Shown here in pieces: positions 55,078 to 64,000 of a DNA stretch of 64,000 nucleotides. Both the position numbers and the translations under genes were made by a program. Source of the DNA: Lactococcus petauri (GTDB lineage: Bacteria; Bacillota; Bacilli; Lactobacillales; Streptococcaceae); the NCBI RefSeq assembly GCF_002154895.1, contig NZ_MUIZ01000006.1:147087-211086 (forward strand), read 5' to 3'. Position 1 is the stretch's first letter. The number at the start of each line of letters is the position of its first letter. The notes under the pieces are model-generated. The model had not been told where the DNA came from. It searched no databases and saw only the letters and a program-made list of their open reading frames with translations.

Positions 55078-56784
55078 ATGATTGACAGAACTCTATTTAC
55101 TCTTCCAGGAGTACGTAAGATTCTTCCCGCTCTTGGAGGGCTCGCCCTACTTCAAGCGCTTTGTATTTTAGGACAGGCTTTATTTCTGTCTCAAGCGATA
55201 ACAGGATTGTGGCAAGGTCAAGAACTCATGCAGGTTCTGATCTATATTATTGGCTTTTTCCTGAGCTTTTTTGGGCGAGAAGTAGTAAACTTTTTACGTC
55301 AATATATGCTTGATAAGGTTTCTTACCGTTTAGCAGCAGATATGCGTGGACAGATTCTTGAAAAAGCCTTTAAACTTGGACCTTCCGTCTCACGTGAAAT
55401 GGGAACAGGAAATCTGACATCGACAGTTATTTCTGGTATTGATGAGGTCGAAACTTATATCAAATTGGTTCTTTCTAAAGTTTTGAACATGATGATTATA
55501 CCAATTCTCTTGCTGATTGCGATTGCCTTTTTGGATTTGCAGACGGCAATTGTATTGGCGATTGCCTTTCCCTTTGCCATAATCTTCATGATTTTGTTGG
55601 GATATGCTGCACAAGGGCAGGCAGACAGACAGTATAAGAGTTTCCAACTTTTATCCAATCACTTCTTAGATTCGCTCCGCGGGATTTCTACCTTAAAATA
55701 TTTTGGCTTATCAAAAACATATGCCAATTCCATTTATCAAACGTCAGAACGTTTCCGTAAAGCAACAATGGCTACGTTACGTGTCGCAATTCTATCGACC
55801 TTTGCACTTGATTTCTTTGCAACCTTGTCTGTGGCTACGGTGGCTTTGTTCTTAGGACTACGTCTTATGAACGGCGCCATTCTCTTGTTCCCAGCCCTGG
55901 CTGCTTTGATTTTAGCTCCGGAATATTTCTTACCTTTGCGTGACTTTGCCTCGGACTACCACGCAACGCTAAATGGTAAAAATGCTTACGCCAGTGTTAA
56001 TGAAGTGTTGCAAACAGAAGATTATCTAACAGAAGTTTTACCAGAGCCTATCCGTTGGACAGAGCATTCACAACTGAAGCTCCATAATTTGAGTAAAGTT
56101 TTTGAAACAGGACGTGGTGTCTCAGATATCAATTTGGAACTGCAAGGCTTTACCAAGGTAGCCATTGTCGGCGAATCAGGGTCAGGTAAATCGACATTGT
56201 TAAGTATGCTTTCAGGGTTTCTTAAGCCCAGTGCGGGCGAAATCCAGCTCAATGAATTTCAGCTGACCTCACTTAACGATGAAAAATTCCGCCAGTCTTT
56301 ACAATTTATCCCTCAAAACACTTATATTTTTGCAGGAACTTTACGTGCTAATTTAGCCTTTTATCAGCCAGAAGCTACAGATGAAGCCATCATTCATGCA
56401 GCTGAACTTGCCGGTTTGAAAAACTTGCTAGAAGAAATCGGGTTGGATGCAAATATTGGTGCAGGAGGTCGTACCTTATCTGGGGGGCAAATGCAACGTG
56501 TGGCACTCACACGAGCATTTCTCTCTCAAGAAAGAAATATTCTTTTCCTTGACGAGCCAACGGCGCACCTTGATGTAGAAACGGAACTGGAGATAAAGGA
56601 AAATATTCTGCCACTCTTTGAGGACAAGCTCGTCTTTTTGGCGACTCACCGCTTGCATTGGCTGCCTCAGATGGACTTAATTCTCGTCCTCAATGAAGGT
56701 AAGCTCGAAGCTGCAGGTTCACATAAAGAACTCTTAACGACTAATACATACTATCAAGAGCTCTTGCGTGAGATGAGAGGTTAA
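55078..56784 (+). CDS. cydD: CydD, thiol/haem ABC exporter subunit for bd oxidase assembly
   Basis: This 568-residue half ABC transporter has six membrane helices (residues 1-310) and an ATPase domain with [27 protein letters not shown] and NILFLDEPTAHLD. It works with the adjacent CydC to export thiols or handle haem needed for cytochrome bd maturation. It follows cydAB in the order usual for Gram-positives. AGG-type pairing before the ATG is weak. Confidence 0.9.
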   Translation: MIDRTLFTLPGVRKILPALGGLALLQALCILGQALFLSQAITGLWQGQELMQVLIYIIGFFLSFFGREVVNFLRQYMLDKVSYRLAADMRGQILEKAFKLGPSVSREMGTGNLTSTVISGIDEVETYIKLVLSKVLNMMIIPILLLIAIAFLDLQTAIVLAIAFPFAIIFMILLGYAAQGQADRQYKSFQLLSNHFLDSLRGISTLKYFGLSKTYANSIYQTSERFRKATMATLRVAILSTFALDFFATLSVATVALFLGLRLMNGAILLFPALAALILAPEYFLPLRDFASDYHATLNGKNAYASVNEVLQTEDYLTEVLPEPIRWTEHSQLKLHNLSKVFETGRGVSDINLELQGFTKVAIVGESGSGKSTLLSMLSGFLKPSAGEIQLNEFQLTSLNDEKFRQSLQFIPQNTYIFAGTLRANLAFYQPEATDEAIIHAAELAGLKNLLEEIGLDANIGAGGRTLSGGQMQRVALTRAFLSQERNILFLDEPTAHLDVETELEIKENILPLFEDKLVFLATHRLHWLPQMDLILVLNEGKLEAAGSHKELLTTNTYYQELLREMRG

Positions 56785-56815
56785 ACAGCATGATTGTAAA
56801 AACAATGGAGAAAAA

Positions 56816-58534
56816 ATGAAGAAGATTCTTTTCAATAATGATTGGATCACACCTTTTCTGCGTAAATATCGTTTCGGAATGATTCTTGCGATTATTTTAG
56901 GAACAATAACGATGTTTTGCGCTGGCCTGCTTATGTTTTCAGCGGGCTACGTGATTTCAAAATCAGCAACTAAACCCGAAAACATTTTGATTATCTATGT
57001 GCCTGTTCTGATGGTACGTGTCTTTGGTATTTCACGGCCTGTGGTGCGCTATATTGAACGCTTAACATCCCACAACTGGATTTTACGCATCACCAGTAAT
57101 CTTCGTCGTAAGCTTTATCTTCGATTGGAAAAATCGGCGATTGGTTTGTCTGAACGCTACAAATTAGGTGACCTTCTTGGTTTGCTTAATGAAGATATAG
57201 CGAATATTCAAGACTTGTTCTTACGGACTCTTTTCCCTTTGATGATTGTGGGTTCTTTATCTGTAGCTCTCATCATCGCTTCAGGCGTTTTCTCGTTAAC
57301 CCTGGCTCTTGTGGTTGCCTTTTTCTTAGGCTTGATGGTTATTGTGCTTCCTTACGTATCACTCAAAGTGTCAGCCAAATATGACCGAGATTTGAAAAAT
57401 TACCGGAATCAACTCTTTTCAGACTTGACAGATGATGTTTTAGGTTTGCAAGACTGGGTTTTATCAGGCAGAAAAGAAGATTTCTTGCTTGATTATCAAA
57501 CCTCAGAAAAAGCAGCACGTCAGATTCAAGAAAAATTACTGAGTTATGTACGGAAACGTAACCTTGTGTTGCAGCTCATCTTTGCTTTACTTGTGGTCTA
57601 TCTGATTGTTTGGTCAGGTTCAACCTTAAATGCGGGAGATGCACCGAACTACATTGCCGCTGTTTCTCTAGCTGCCTTTCCTTTGTTTGATGCCTTTGCA
57701 CCTTTATCTGACGCTGTTGTTGAGACACAACGTTATGGTGATTCTGTTCAGCGTCTCAATGATTTACCTGATGTTAAGGAAGATGTGCGACAAGAAACGA
57801 TTACGGAGACAGACTTACAAATTTCTAACTTAAGTTTTGCTTTTGATGATAAGCTTATCTTTGATGATTTAAATCTCCATATCAAAAAAGGAGAGCATGT
57901 CGCGATTTTAGGTCGCTCAGGAGTAGGTAAATCAACCTTAGCAAGCCTTATTCGTGGGGATCTTATTGCACAGCAAGGGACTTTGGATTTGTCCGGAATT
58001 GCCCCAGCTTATGCCAATAATGTTGAAGAAAAGATTGGTGTCATTAACCAAAGCCCATATATTTTCAATGCCAGTATCCGTTCCAATCTTAGTTTGGCTC
58101 GGCTTGATGCCAGTGACGAAGAAATTTGGAATGCTTTAGAGCTTGTAGGCTTGAAAAAAATGGTGGCTTCCCTGCCTAATCAACTCAACGAGGTCGTGGA
58201 TGAAGCAGGACTACGTTTTTCAGGGGGGGAACGCCAGCGTTTAGCCTTAGCACGTATTTTGCTGTCCGATGTCGATATGGTTATCTTGGATGAACCGACG
58301 GTTTCGCTAGATCCGATTACCGAAAATCAACTGTTGCGTCTCTTCTTTGAGCGCTTAAAAGACAAAACGATTATCTTTATCACTCACCATCTGTTGGGTG
58401 TACAGCATATGGATCGTGTTATCTTTTTAGAAAAAGGTAAAATCAAGCTTGATGATCAACCGGAATACCTTCTTGAACACAATGAAGACTTCCGTAAGCT
58501 TTATCAAATGGACTTAGGAACTAACGACGATTAA
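56816..58534 (+). CDS. cydC: CydC, second subunit of the CydDC exporter
   Basis: This 572-residue half ABC transporter has the membrane domain at residues 1-320 and an ATPase with GRSGVGKSTLASL, FSGGERQRLALARI and VILDEPTVSLDP. It lies 31 nt after cydD. The terminator stem overlaps its last codons: the stop at 58532-58534 lies in the loop region. Confidence 0.9.
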   Translation: MKKILFNNDWITPFLRKYRFGMILAIILGTITMFCAGLLMFSAGYVISKSATKPENILIIYVPVLMVRVFGISRPVVRYIERLTSHNWILRITSNLRRKLYLRLEKSAIGLSERYKLGDLLGLLNEDIANIQDLFLRTLFPLMIVGSLSVALIIASGVFSLTLALVVAFFLGLMVIVLPYVSLKVSAKYDRDLKNYRNQLFSDLTDDVLGLQDWVLSGRKEDFLLDYQTSEKAARQIQEKLLSYVRKRNLVLQLIFALLVVYLIVWSGSTLNAGDAPNYIAAVSLAAFPLFDAFAPLSDAVVETQRYGDSVQRLNDLPDVKEDVRQETITETDLQISNLSFAFDDKLIFDDLNLHIKKGEHVAILGRSGVGKSTLASLIRGDLIAQQGTLDLSGIAPAYANNVEEKIGVINQSPYIFNASIRSNLSLARLDASDEEIWNALELVGLKKMVASLPNQLNEVVDEAGLRFSGGERQRLALARILLSDVDMVILDEPTVSLDPITENQLLRLFFERLKDKTIIFITHHLLGVQHMDRVIFLEKGKIKLDDQPEYLLEHNEDFRKLYQMDLGTNDD

Positions 58535-58550
58535 GAGTCGTTAGTTTTTA
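58519..58550 (+). terminator. Terminator overlapping the cydC stop codon
   Basis: AACTAACGAC (58519-58528) pairs with GTCGTTAGTT (58537-58546). Its left arm encodes the final residues of CydC. Confidence 0.8.
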
Positions 58551-58552
58551 TG

Positions 58553-58581
58553 TTGACAAAACGAAATAAAAGTACTAAAAT
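58553..58581 (+). promoter_or_regulatory. Promoter of the MarR/ABC operon
   Basis: A consensus -35 TTGACA (58553-58558), 17 bp, and -10 TAAAAT (58576-58581). ACAAAA (58556-58561) and TTTTGT (58585-58590) form a small inverted repeat spanning the promoter, a possible MarR operator. Confidence 0.7.
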
Positions 58582-58632
58582 GTATTTTGTTAGCTTATAT
58601 ATGAGTTAAACTAAATATTAAGGAGAATAACT

Positions 58633-59274
58633 GTGTCAGCAGAAACAAATAAATTATTACACCTCTTTTCAAAACTACTTCATAATCCTCAACTTCTCAT
58701 GGCTTTGCATATGGAAAGAATGACAAGTCGACTCGGAGAAAAAAAATCGCGTACAGGCGCACAAGGGCTTCTGGTTGAACTCTGGAAGGCTGATGGGCTG
58801 ACTAATGCTGAAATCGCTGAAATCTTAGATATCCGACCTTCAAGCGTAACTGCTCAAGTGAAGAGCTTAGAGCAACGTGGTTTAGTTAAACGTGTTACAG
58901 ACGAAAATGATAAGCGAGTGAGCCGTGTTTTCTTGACGGAAGAAGGCAAGCAAGCTCAAGTTGAACGTAAAGAAAGTCAAGATGACTTATCAGAAGGCAT
59001 CTTTGGTAATCTTACAGAAGAAGAACAAGTTCAACTGATTAATATTTTGGAAAAACTTGAAGAAGCTAATCCAGCTGATGAGGAATGTGATTTCCGCTTT
59101 GGTGGTGGTATGCGTCCTGGCGGCTTTGACCCACGAATGATGCATCATATGGGTAGAGAAATGGAAGCAAAAATGAGAAAAGAAATGCGCCGTCAGATGC
59201 GAGATGCTCATAACCCCTGGAATTTTGGCCATAATCCACGCAGCAGAAGAGACGACAATTGGGACGATTTTTAA
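58633..59274 (+). CDS. MarR-family regulator with Met/His/Arg-rich tail
   Basis: This 213-residue protein starts at GTG 58633 after AAGGAG. Residues 25-140 form a MarR winged helix (LTNAEIAEILDIRPSSVTAQVKSL, then RVTDENDKRVSRVFLTEEG). The last 65 residues are unusual for MarR: Gly/Asp-rich, then MMHHMGREMEAKM, KEMRRQM, and an acidic end. It probably represses itself and the ABC exporter gene 89 nt downstream. The tail could sense or bind a metal or an anionic ligand (inference). Confidence 0.88.
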   Translation: MSAETNKLLHLFSKLLHNPQLLMALHMERMTSRLGEKKSRTGAQGLLVELWKADGLTNAEIAEILDIRPSSVTAQVKSLEQRGLVKRVTDENDKRVSRVFLTEEGKQAQVERKESQDDLSEGIFGNLTEEEQVQLINILEKLEEANPADEECDFRFGGGMRPGGFDPRMMHHMGREMEAKMRKEMRRQMRDAHNPWNFGHNPRSRRDDNWDDF

Positions 59275-59362
59275 AATAAGCTTAAATCAGTCTAAGGTCC
59301 TAAGTTCTTTGTTACAATTTAAGGTATAATAGAAATATCTTTATTATTAGAAAGAAGAAATT

Positions 59363-61348
59363 ATGCCCGTATTAGAATTAAAAAACATTAGGAAATCATA
59401 CTTTTTAGGTAAAGATGAATTTCCGGTGCTCAAGGGGATTGACCTTGAGTTTGAGCGTGGAGACTTTGTCAGCTTACTCGGTGAGTCCGGTGGTGGTAAA
59501 TCAACCCTGATGAATATCATCGGTGGCTTGGACCGTGAATATGATGGTGATGTTATCATCGATGGTGTCGCGCAAAAGGCGAAGAAAGAAAAAGATATGG
59601 ATGCCTATCGCCGTGATACTATCGGCTTTATCTTCCAGTCTTTCAACTTAATCAACTACTTAAGTGTGCTTGACAATATCTTGATTAGCTTGAAAATGAC
59701 AAGCCTATCAGAAAAAGAACGTGTCGAACGTGCAGTTGAGCTAACCAAACAAGTTGGCCTTTACGAACACCGTAAGAAAAAACCCGCACAGTTATCTGGC
59801 GGGCAAAAACAACGTGTAGCCATTGCGCGGGCTTTGGCCAGCGATCCTGAGATTATCCTTGCTGATGAGCCTACAGGAGCGCTCGATTCGCAAAATACGA
59901 AAGAAGTATTGGCCCTTCTTCGCCAAATCGCACAGTCTGGTAAGACAGTCATTGTTGTCACTCACTCTCAAGAAGTCGCTGACTATGGGACACGTACGAT
60001 TCGTCTGGCAGACGGACAGATTATCGGAGATGAGCGTGACAAGCCAGCTTATCCTGTGCCAGATGAAGCAAAGTCTTTCAAGACAAAGGCACTTTCTTAT
60101 GGTGATGTGGTTAAAACAGCCTTTAAGCACTTTACAAATACTTGGAAAATCAATCTTCTCATTGCTATAGGAACGGCCATTGGCTTATTCTCAGTTATTT
60201 TCTTCCTCGGTTTAGGTACTGGGGCAACAAAATACATGAACGATCAGGTCACAAGCTTGGCAAACCCTAATATTATTACTGTGGTTCAACGTGACTCTGC
60301 AAATAATCAGGGTAAAGATAATGATGAAGCCTTCTCAATTGCGCAGCAAACAATGCTGGGGATCTCTGATAAAAACATTAACAAGTTGAAGGACTTGGAT
60401 AATGTCAAAGCAGTTGATGCAGGGATTACAAAAGCAGGTGCTGTGACTCTTGACTATAAGGGGCAAACAACAAGTAGCCAAGCGATTATGTCTTGGACAC
60501 CGATGATTCAGTCTTCAACATTACATGCGGGTTCAGAACCAAAAGGTAAGCAAATCGTTATCTCTGAAGCAGATATGAAGAAGTTTGATCAAAAAGCATA
60601 TGAAGCAAAAGACTGGAAAGCTGTGATTGGTAAAACAGTCAAAGTAAGCTTCCAAACTGTGGATAAAAACAATACTCCTGTGACTATCACAGAAGATATG
60701 GAAATCTCAGGCGTCTTGCAAGACATGCCAATGGTTGGCACTTTGACTTCAACAGAGGCATTGAAAGAAATGCTTACTGCAAATAATATTGATGCGATGC
60801 CAAACACAGCCTACGTCACTGTGACAGATACAGATAAAGTTAAAGATGTAACCAAAGCTATCAATGATATCAAAGATAATGACAAACTTGTGTTTGCCTC
60901 AACAAATATCGGTAGTATGTTGGATACAATCACAGATATTACAGGGATTGTCTCAACTGTCTTGGCTGCCATTGCTGGTATAAGCTTGATTGTTTCAATC
61001 TTTATGATTGTGGTAACAACTTATATGTCTGTTGCCGAACGTACTAAAGAAATTGGTGTCCTTCGTGCCTTAGGTGGACGTCGTAAAGATGTTTCTCGCA
61101 TGTTCACAGCCGAAAGTGTTATCCTTGGCTTGTCATCGGCAGTTATTGCGATTGCTCTTGCCTTTGCGGGACAAAGCATCATCAACAAAGCTTTGCATAG
61201 CTTAGTCGGCGGAAATATCGTTCAGATTACTTCTGGCCATATTATCTTTGCAGTTATCATTGCGCTGATTATCGCTTTACTCTCAAGTCTTGCACCTGCA
61301 GCACGTGCAGCACGTTTGAACACTATCGAAGCCTTGGCTGCTGATTAA
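59363..61348 (+). CDS. MacB-like fused ATPase-permease exporter
   Basis: This 661-residue protein joins an N-terminal LolD/MacB-type ATPase (GESGGGKSTLMN, LSGGQKQRVAIARAL, IILADEPTGALDS; residues 1-225) to an FtsX-type permease: one helix near residue 275, a large extracytoplasmic domain to about 520, and three C-terminal helices with VAERTKEIGVLRALGGRRKDV. Such pairs export peptides, antimicrobials or signals. No MacA-like adaptor is present, as is usual for Gram-positives. Control by the preceding MarR gene is likely. A terminator follows. Confidence 0.88.
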   Translation: MPVLELKNIRKSYFLGKDEFPVLKGIDLEFERGDFVSLLGESGGGKSTLMNIIGGLDREYDGDVIIDGVAQKAKKEKDMDAYRRDTIGFIFQSFNLINYLSVLDNILISLKMTSLSEKERVERAVELTKQVGLYEHRKKKPAQLSGGQKQRVAIARALASDPEIILADEPTGALDSQNTKEVLALLRQIAQSGKTVIVVTHSQEVADYGTRTIRLADGQIIGDERDKPAYPVPDEAKSFKTKALSYGDVVKTAFKHFTNTWKINLLIAIGTAIGLFSVIFFLGLGTGATKYMNDQVTSLANPNIITVVQRDSANNQGKDNDEAFSIAQQTMLGISDKNINKLKDLDNVKAVDAGITKAGAVTLDYKGQTTSSQAIMSWTPMIQSSTLHAGSEPKGKQIVISEADMKKFDQKAYEAKDWKAVIGKTVKVSFQTVDKNNTPVTITEDMEISGVLQDMPMVGTLTSTEALKEMLTANNIDAMPNTAYVTVTDTDKVKDVTKAINDIKDNDKLVFASTNIGSMLDTITDITGIVSTVLAAIAGISLIVSIFMIVVTTYMSVAERTKEIGVLRALGGRRKDVSRMFTAESVILGLSSAVIAIALAFAGQSIINKALHSLVGGNIVQITSGHIIFAVIIALIIALLSSLAPAARAARLNTIEALAAD

Positions 61349-61359
61349 TATATATGGAT

Positions 61360-61387
61360 AAGTTCTGCTGAAAAGCAGGACTTTTTT
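61360..61387 (+). terminator. Terminator after the ABC exporter gene
   Basis: AAGTTCTGCT pairs with AGCAGGACTT (one G-U pair) around GAAA, then T's. Confidence 0.85.
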
Positions 61388-61593
61388 GCTGAATAAATTC
61401 ATATAAATATTTTTTAGATGGGGTTCTTTATTTCATTTTGAATTTCTTTTTGGAAATATTACAATTAAATTATACGTGCGTTACTTTAAAATGACGTACT
61501 ACTTGATGAGGAATCGTAATGAACTATAATCTTTCAGCACAGCACAGCAATAGGTGTCAGTTGTTTTCTCTATCTTGAGGAAGGGAGAAACTT

Positions 61594-63195
61594 ATGACAT
61601 CAGAAAAGAAACGCAAGCTGCGGAATATCGCCATCTTAGCTCTGCTTGGTTTAATTGGCGGTACTTTCGCTTTTCAAGCCTTTAACCAACAAGCCATCAA
61701 TGACCGCTTGCGGGAAAACCCAGCAGATTACGGTGGGCGGGTACACGATTACTACAATAGTGATACAGAAAATAAAGATATCTTTGTTGAGAACTTTGGA
61801 CAAGAACCCATCATGGTCAGACTGAAGTTGTCGGAATTTATGGAGATACAGGAGCGAGGAAGTACCAGTTGGCAGCAAGTTGCAGGCGGTAGACGTGATG
61901 ATTTGGACAGCTGGATACCTTATATTCCAGAAGCAAACAATGTTTCTCAACGTAGAAGTGATAATCCCTCAGCTGCTTTTAACCAGTATTCCGATTTAAC
62001 CTTTGGTTGGACACGTGGAGGTCAAGATGCACCTTGGTATCTGCCAACTTTTAATACAGCTTGGGATAACCCCATCACAGCTGCCGCAGGACATGCCCGT
62101 GACTTGAGCTATAGATTAGAAAATGGGGAACTCTATCCACGAGCAACACATCCCGGAAGTGGCGAGGATGCTTATTGGTCTGAAGGAGAAACCTATCCCA
62201 ATACTGGACAGTGGTCAGGCGCAATGATTACACGTGAGACAGCACAAAACTTACAGCAAGATAAAGCACCAATAACTCTACAGGAGTGGCACACACGCTA
62301 TCGTAACACTCCTGATGCGATTGGAGATTACTGGGTCATTGACCACGAAACAGGTTGGGCTTACTGGGCAAGCCAGCTCCATGGTGGGCAAGCAACCTCT
62401 TATCTCATAGATGAGGCTCACATGAGACCAGAAGCAGAGAGAATCAATGGTTCTTACTATTATGGTATTCATGTAAGCAGTGAGTTGATTCATCCAGACC
62501 AAGAGTTCCGAGATGAACCTGCTACAGGAGCAGTGGGGGAACTAATTGCAAAGATAAGAAACTATGGGGATGGCAATCCACCGTCAGGTATAAACGCTCC
62601 TATAGGTAGCTTTAATTTTAGTCGTATGAGCCCAGGACGTATCTTTACCATGTGGGGGCAGCCGTTCCGTTATCTGGAAAATATGGGAGATGGCAACCAC
62701 ATGATCATCCGTAATGAAGTAATTCATTTTGGAACAAATTGGGATAGTCAAAATGGTTTGCTGCTCAACTGGTACAACAACGATGTTGTTACAACTGTTC
62801 CAGCTATTCGAGCGCAGCGGGAACAGTATATTGTACCAGTAGCCGAAACATTCAACGTAGGAGTGTTGACTTTCGCTAATACTACACGTCCTAATAATAA
62901 TGGGCTTATCACTAATCTGGATATTTTCGACATCCCTTATGCAGATAGAACAAGAGTTGTTTCAGGCGGAAACCGTCGTGCTTTTGCCCTTTCTGTAGCA
63001 GATGTGAACCATTTGACGGCGATAGGTAGTTTCGCTATCGGTGCAGATCGTGGTACTCCTAATAGAGCTTGGTGGCTTCGTACCGAAGCTTCTGCCACTA
63101 GTGCTTGGGCTATAAATGCCAATGGCACGTGGAGTAGTACAGGTCACAGTGTTGCTACTAGAGGTATCCGCCCCGCCCTCATCATCCATCAATAA
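61594..63195 (+). CDS. TasA/BsaA-like exported protein with C-terminal DUF6273-like domain
   Basis: This 533-residue exported protein starts at ATG 61594 after GAGGAAGGGAG. Its N-terminus has a basic patch and a hydrophobic helix (IAILALLGLIGGTFAFQAF). Then come GGRVHDYYNS and NKDIFVENFGQEPIMVRLK, the pattern of SipW-dependent TasA/CalY/BsaA-type matrix proteins. The middle is rich in Trp, Tyr and Gly. The end (AWWLRTEASATSAWAI...TRGIRPALII) resembles the DUF6273 domain. Such proteins form fibres or biofilm matrix in Bacillus and Clostridium. No signal peptidase W gene or second matrix gene was seen in this window. Confidence 0.7.
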   Translation: MTSEKKRKLRNIAILALLGLIGGTFAFQAFNQQAINDRLRENPADYGGRVHDYYNSDTENKDIFVENFGQEPIMVRLKLSEFMEIQERGSTSWQQVAGGRRDDLDSWIPYIPEANNVSQRRSDNPSAAFNQYSDLTFGWTRGGQDAPWYLPTFNTAWDNPITAAAGHARDLSYRLENGELYPRATHPGSGEDAYWSEGETYPNTGQWSGAMITRETAQNLQQDKAPITLQEWHTRYRNTPDAIGDYWVIDHETGWAYWASQLHGGQATSYLIDEAHMRPEAERINGSYYYGIHVSSELIHPDQEFRDEPATGAVGELIAKIRNYGDGNPPSGINAPIGSFNFSRMSPGRIFTMWGQPFRYLENMGDGNHMIIRNEVIHFGTNWDSQNGLLLNWYNNDVVTTVPAIRAQREQYIVPVAETFNVGVLTFANTTRPNNNGLITNLDIFDIPYADRTRVVSGGNRRAFALSVADVNHLTAIGSFAIGADRGTPNRAWWLRTEASATSAWAINANGTWSSTGHSVATRGIRPALIIHQ

Positions 63196-63288
63196 GCTCT
63201 ATAAAATTTTGTTTACATTACGGAGTCTAGTCACGGCTCATCCCTCTGACTTTCTGCTATAATAAAGAAAAAAACGCAGGAGGTGTTT

Positions 63289-63774
63289 ATGGCATATAAA
63301 GTTAATTTTAAAGAAGGACAGGTGGAAACGACAGGGCTTGAAAGTTCACCTGTAGCAGAAAGCTTAGCGGGTTTACGCGCCAATGAAGCCCGCTATTTCT
63401 GGAATAAATATAAATTCGAATATATCACTTTTCCTGCTATGGAAAAGGAAAAAGAAGTCGCTTGGTTGAAAAAACTGCTGAAAGAGGAGCGCGATCTTGA
63501 GTTTTCATCTCCAATTTTGGAGGTCGCGATTTATGAAGACGAAGACATCTACTGGCCAGAGTTTTACTTTGAAGATGGCATGGTCATTAACGTTCTCTAT
63601 GAGAAAACAGCTGAGGAAGGGAAGAAACCAAAACGTGCTGTTGGCTTTAAACTTTCTGCAGGGATGGAAATTCCACAAGAACTAGAAGGAAAATTCAAAT
63701 TTGCTCGCCAACGCTCAAAGCTTGCTGGCGAGATACGTGGGTCATTCTTTGTGTTGAAGCAAGAGTGGGTTTAG
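63289..63774 (+). CDS. Uncharacterised cytosolic protein
   Basis: This 161-residue soluble protein starts at ATG 63289, 5 nt after CAGGAGG; the in-frame GTG at 63283 lies within that site. Segments such as GLRANEARYFWNKYKFEYITFP and an acidic IYEDEDIYWPEFYFEDGMV stretch are visible. No known domain or motif is recognised and there is no export signal. Its TATAAT at 63258-63263 suggests its own promoter. A terminator-like hairpin follows. Confidence 0.75.
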   Translation: MAYKVNFKEGQVETTGLESSPVAESLAGLRANEARYFWNKYKFEYITFPAMEKEKEVAWLKKLLKEERDLEFSSPILEVAIYEDEDIYWPEFYFEDGMVINVLYEKTAEEGKKPKRAVGFKLSAGMEIPQELEGKFKFARQRSKLAGEIRGSFFVLKQEWV

Positions 63775-63808
63775 AAGTAAAGGGAATATTATATTATAAA
63801 TATTTATT

Positions 63809-63850
63809 AAAAACTGCGGCTTACGAGAAGTCAGTAGTTTTTTTTTTTTA
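63809..63850 (+). terminator. Probable terminator near the end of the window
   Basis: An imperfect stem between AAAACTGCGGCTT and AAGTCAGTAGTTTT (with mismatches and G-U pairs) is followed by a run of about 12 T's. Downstream to 64000 the sequence is AT-rich and no feature is seen. Confidence 0.6.
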
Positions 63851-64000
63851 CTTTTTGAAAAAAATATTCTTTATGGATAAAACTTCTATGACGATTTAGA
63901 ATTTATTTTTAACTTCAAATAATGGATTAAGATTGTACATTTACTGATATTATGTAAAAAATTAAATTTTTTATAATTTATATAAGTTGCAGTATAACTC

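Noticed and set aside
1..64000. CRISPR array, transposase, integrase, tRNA or rRNA genes
   Set aside because: No regularly spaced short repeats, no recombinase or transposase motifs in any frame, and no cloverleaf or rRNA-like GC-rich segment was noticed.

Overview
This is an AT-rich chromosomal stretch from a low-GC Gram-positive coccus of the Lactobacillales. A Lactococcus is the best fit, perhaps of the L. garvieae/petauri group; the species is a guess. The reasons are AGGAG-type ribosome binding sites and several recognisable Lactococcus/Streptococcus gene neighbourhoods: dinG-ypmB-aspartate aminotransferase-asnS, pepP-efp-asp23-nusB, a glgC-glgD-glgA-glgP-GH13 glycogen cluster, cydA-cydB followed by cydD-cydC, and a class III fructose-bisphosphatase. 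No rRNA, tRNA, insertion sequence, phage gene or CRISPR array was seen.

Layout. 1-8990: a cell-surface/glycan block with a 1247-residue secreted repeat protein, a processive family-2 glycosyltransferase, a 30-residue membrane micropeptide, UDP-GlcNAc 2-epimerase and an LTA-synthase-like membrane phosphotransferase. The block is cut by two strong terminators. 9006-12747: a VOC protein, CorA, an MprF-like synthase and UspA. 12811-24634: a probable gene remnant, dinG/ypmB/aspB/asnS, a mazG-thiN-oxidoreductase-UPF0145 operon, a GIY-YIG protein and uvrA. 24657-40345: central-carbon and amino-sugar catabolism with class III FBPase, two RpiR-type regulators, a NagA/AgaA deacetylase, a mannose-family PTS (EIIA-YajC-EIIB-EIIC-EIID), a PfkB kinase with a fructose-type PTS, AgaS, LacC, a class II aldolase and two paralogous HAD phosphatases. 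40423-43682: pepP, efp, asp23/gls24 and an unusually long nusB. 43683-52319: glycogen synthesis and breakdown. 52492-58550: cytochrome bd oxidase and its CydDC assembly transporter. 58553-64000: a MarR regulator with a Met/His/Arg-rich tail, a MacB-like fused ABC exporter, a TasA/BsaA-like exported protein with a DUF6273-like C-terminus, and an uncharacterised gene.

How the genes work together. The amino-sugar block reads as one route. GalNAc (or another N-acetylhexosamine) enters through the mannose-family PTS, is deacetylated by the NagA homologue, and is deaminated/isomerised by AgaS to tagatose-6-phosphate. LacC phosphorylates that and the class II aldolase cleaves it. A PfkB kinase plus fructose-type PTS embedded in the same block could feed the same bisphosphate pool. 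Three promoters in the block (before nagA, EIIA and agaS) carry the same pair of GGAAAATTTTCC boxes 31-32 bp apart, with the downstream box starting exactly 26 bp before the -10. This strongly implies a single local regulon, probably read by one of the two RpiR proteins.

Other points of interest are two genes whose extended -10 sits 6 nt before the ATG without a Shine-Dalgarno (likely leaderless), a roughly 200-residue insertion in NusB, the glycan block with its micropeptide, and a SipW-type biofilm-matrix-like protein without a SipW in the window.
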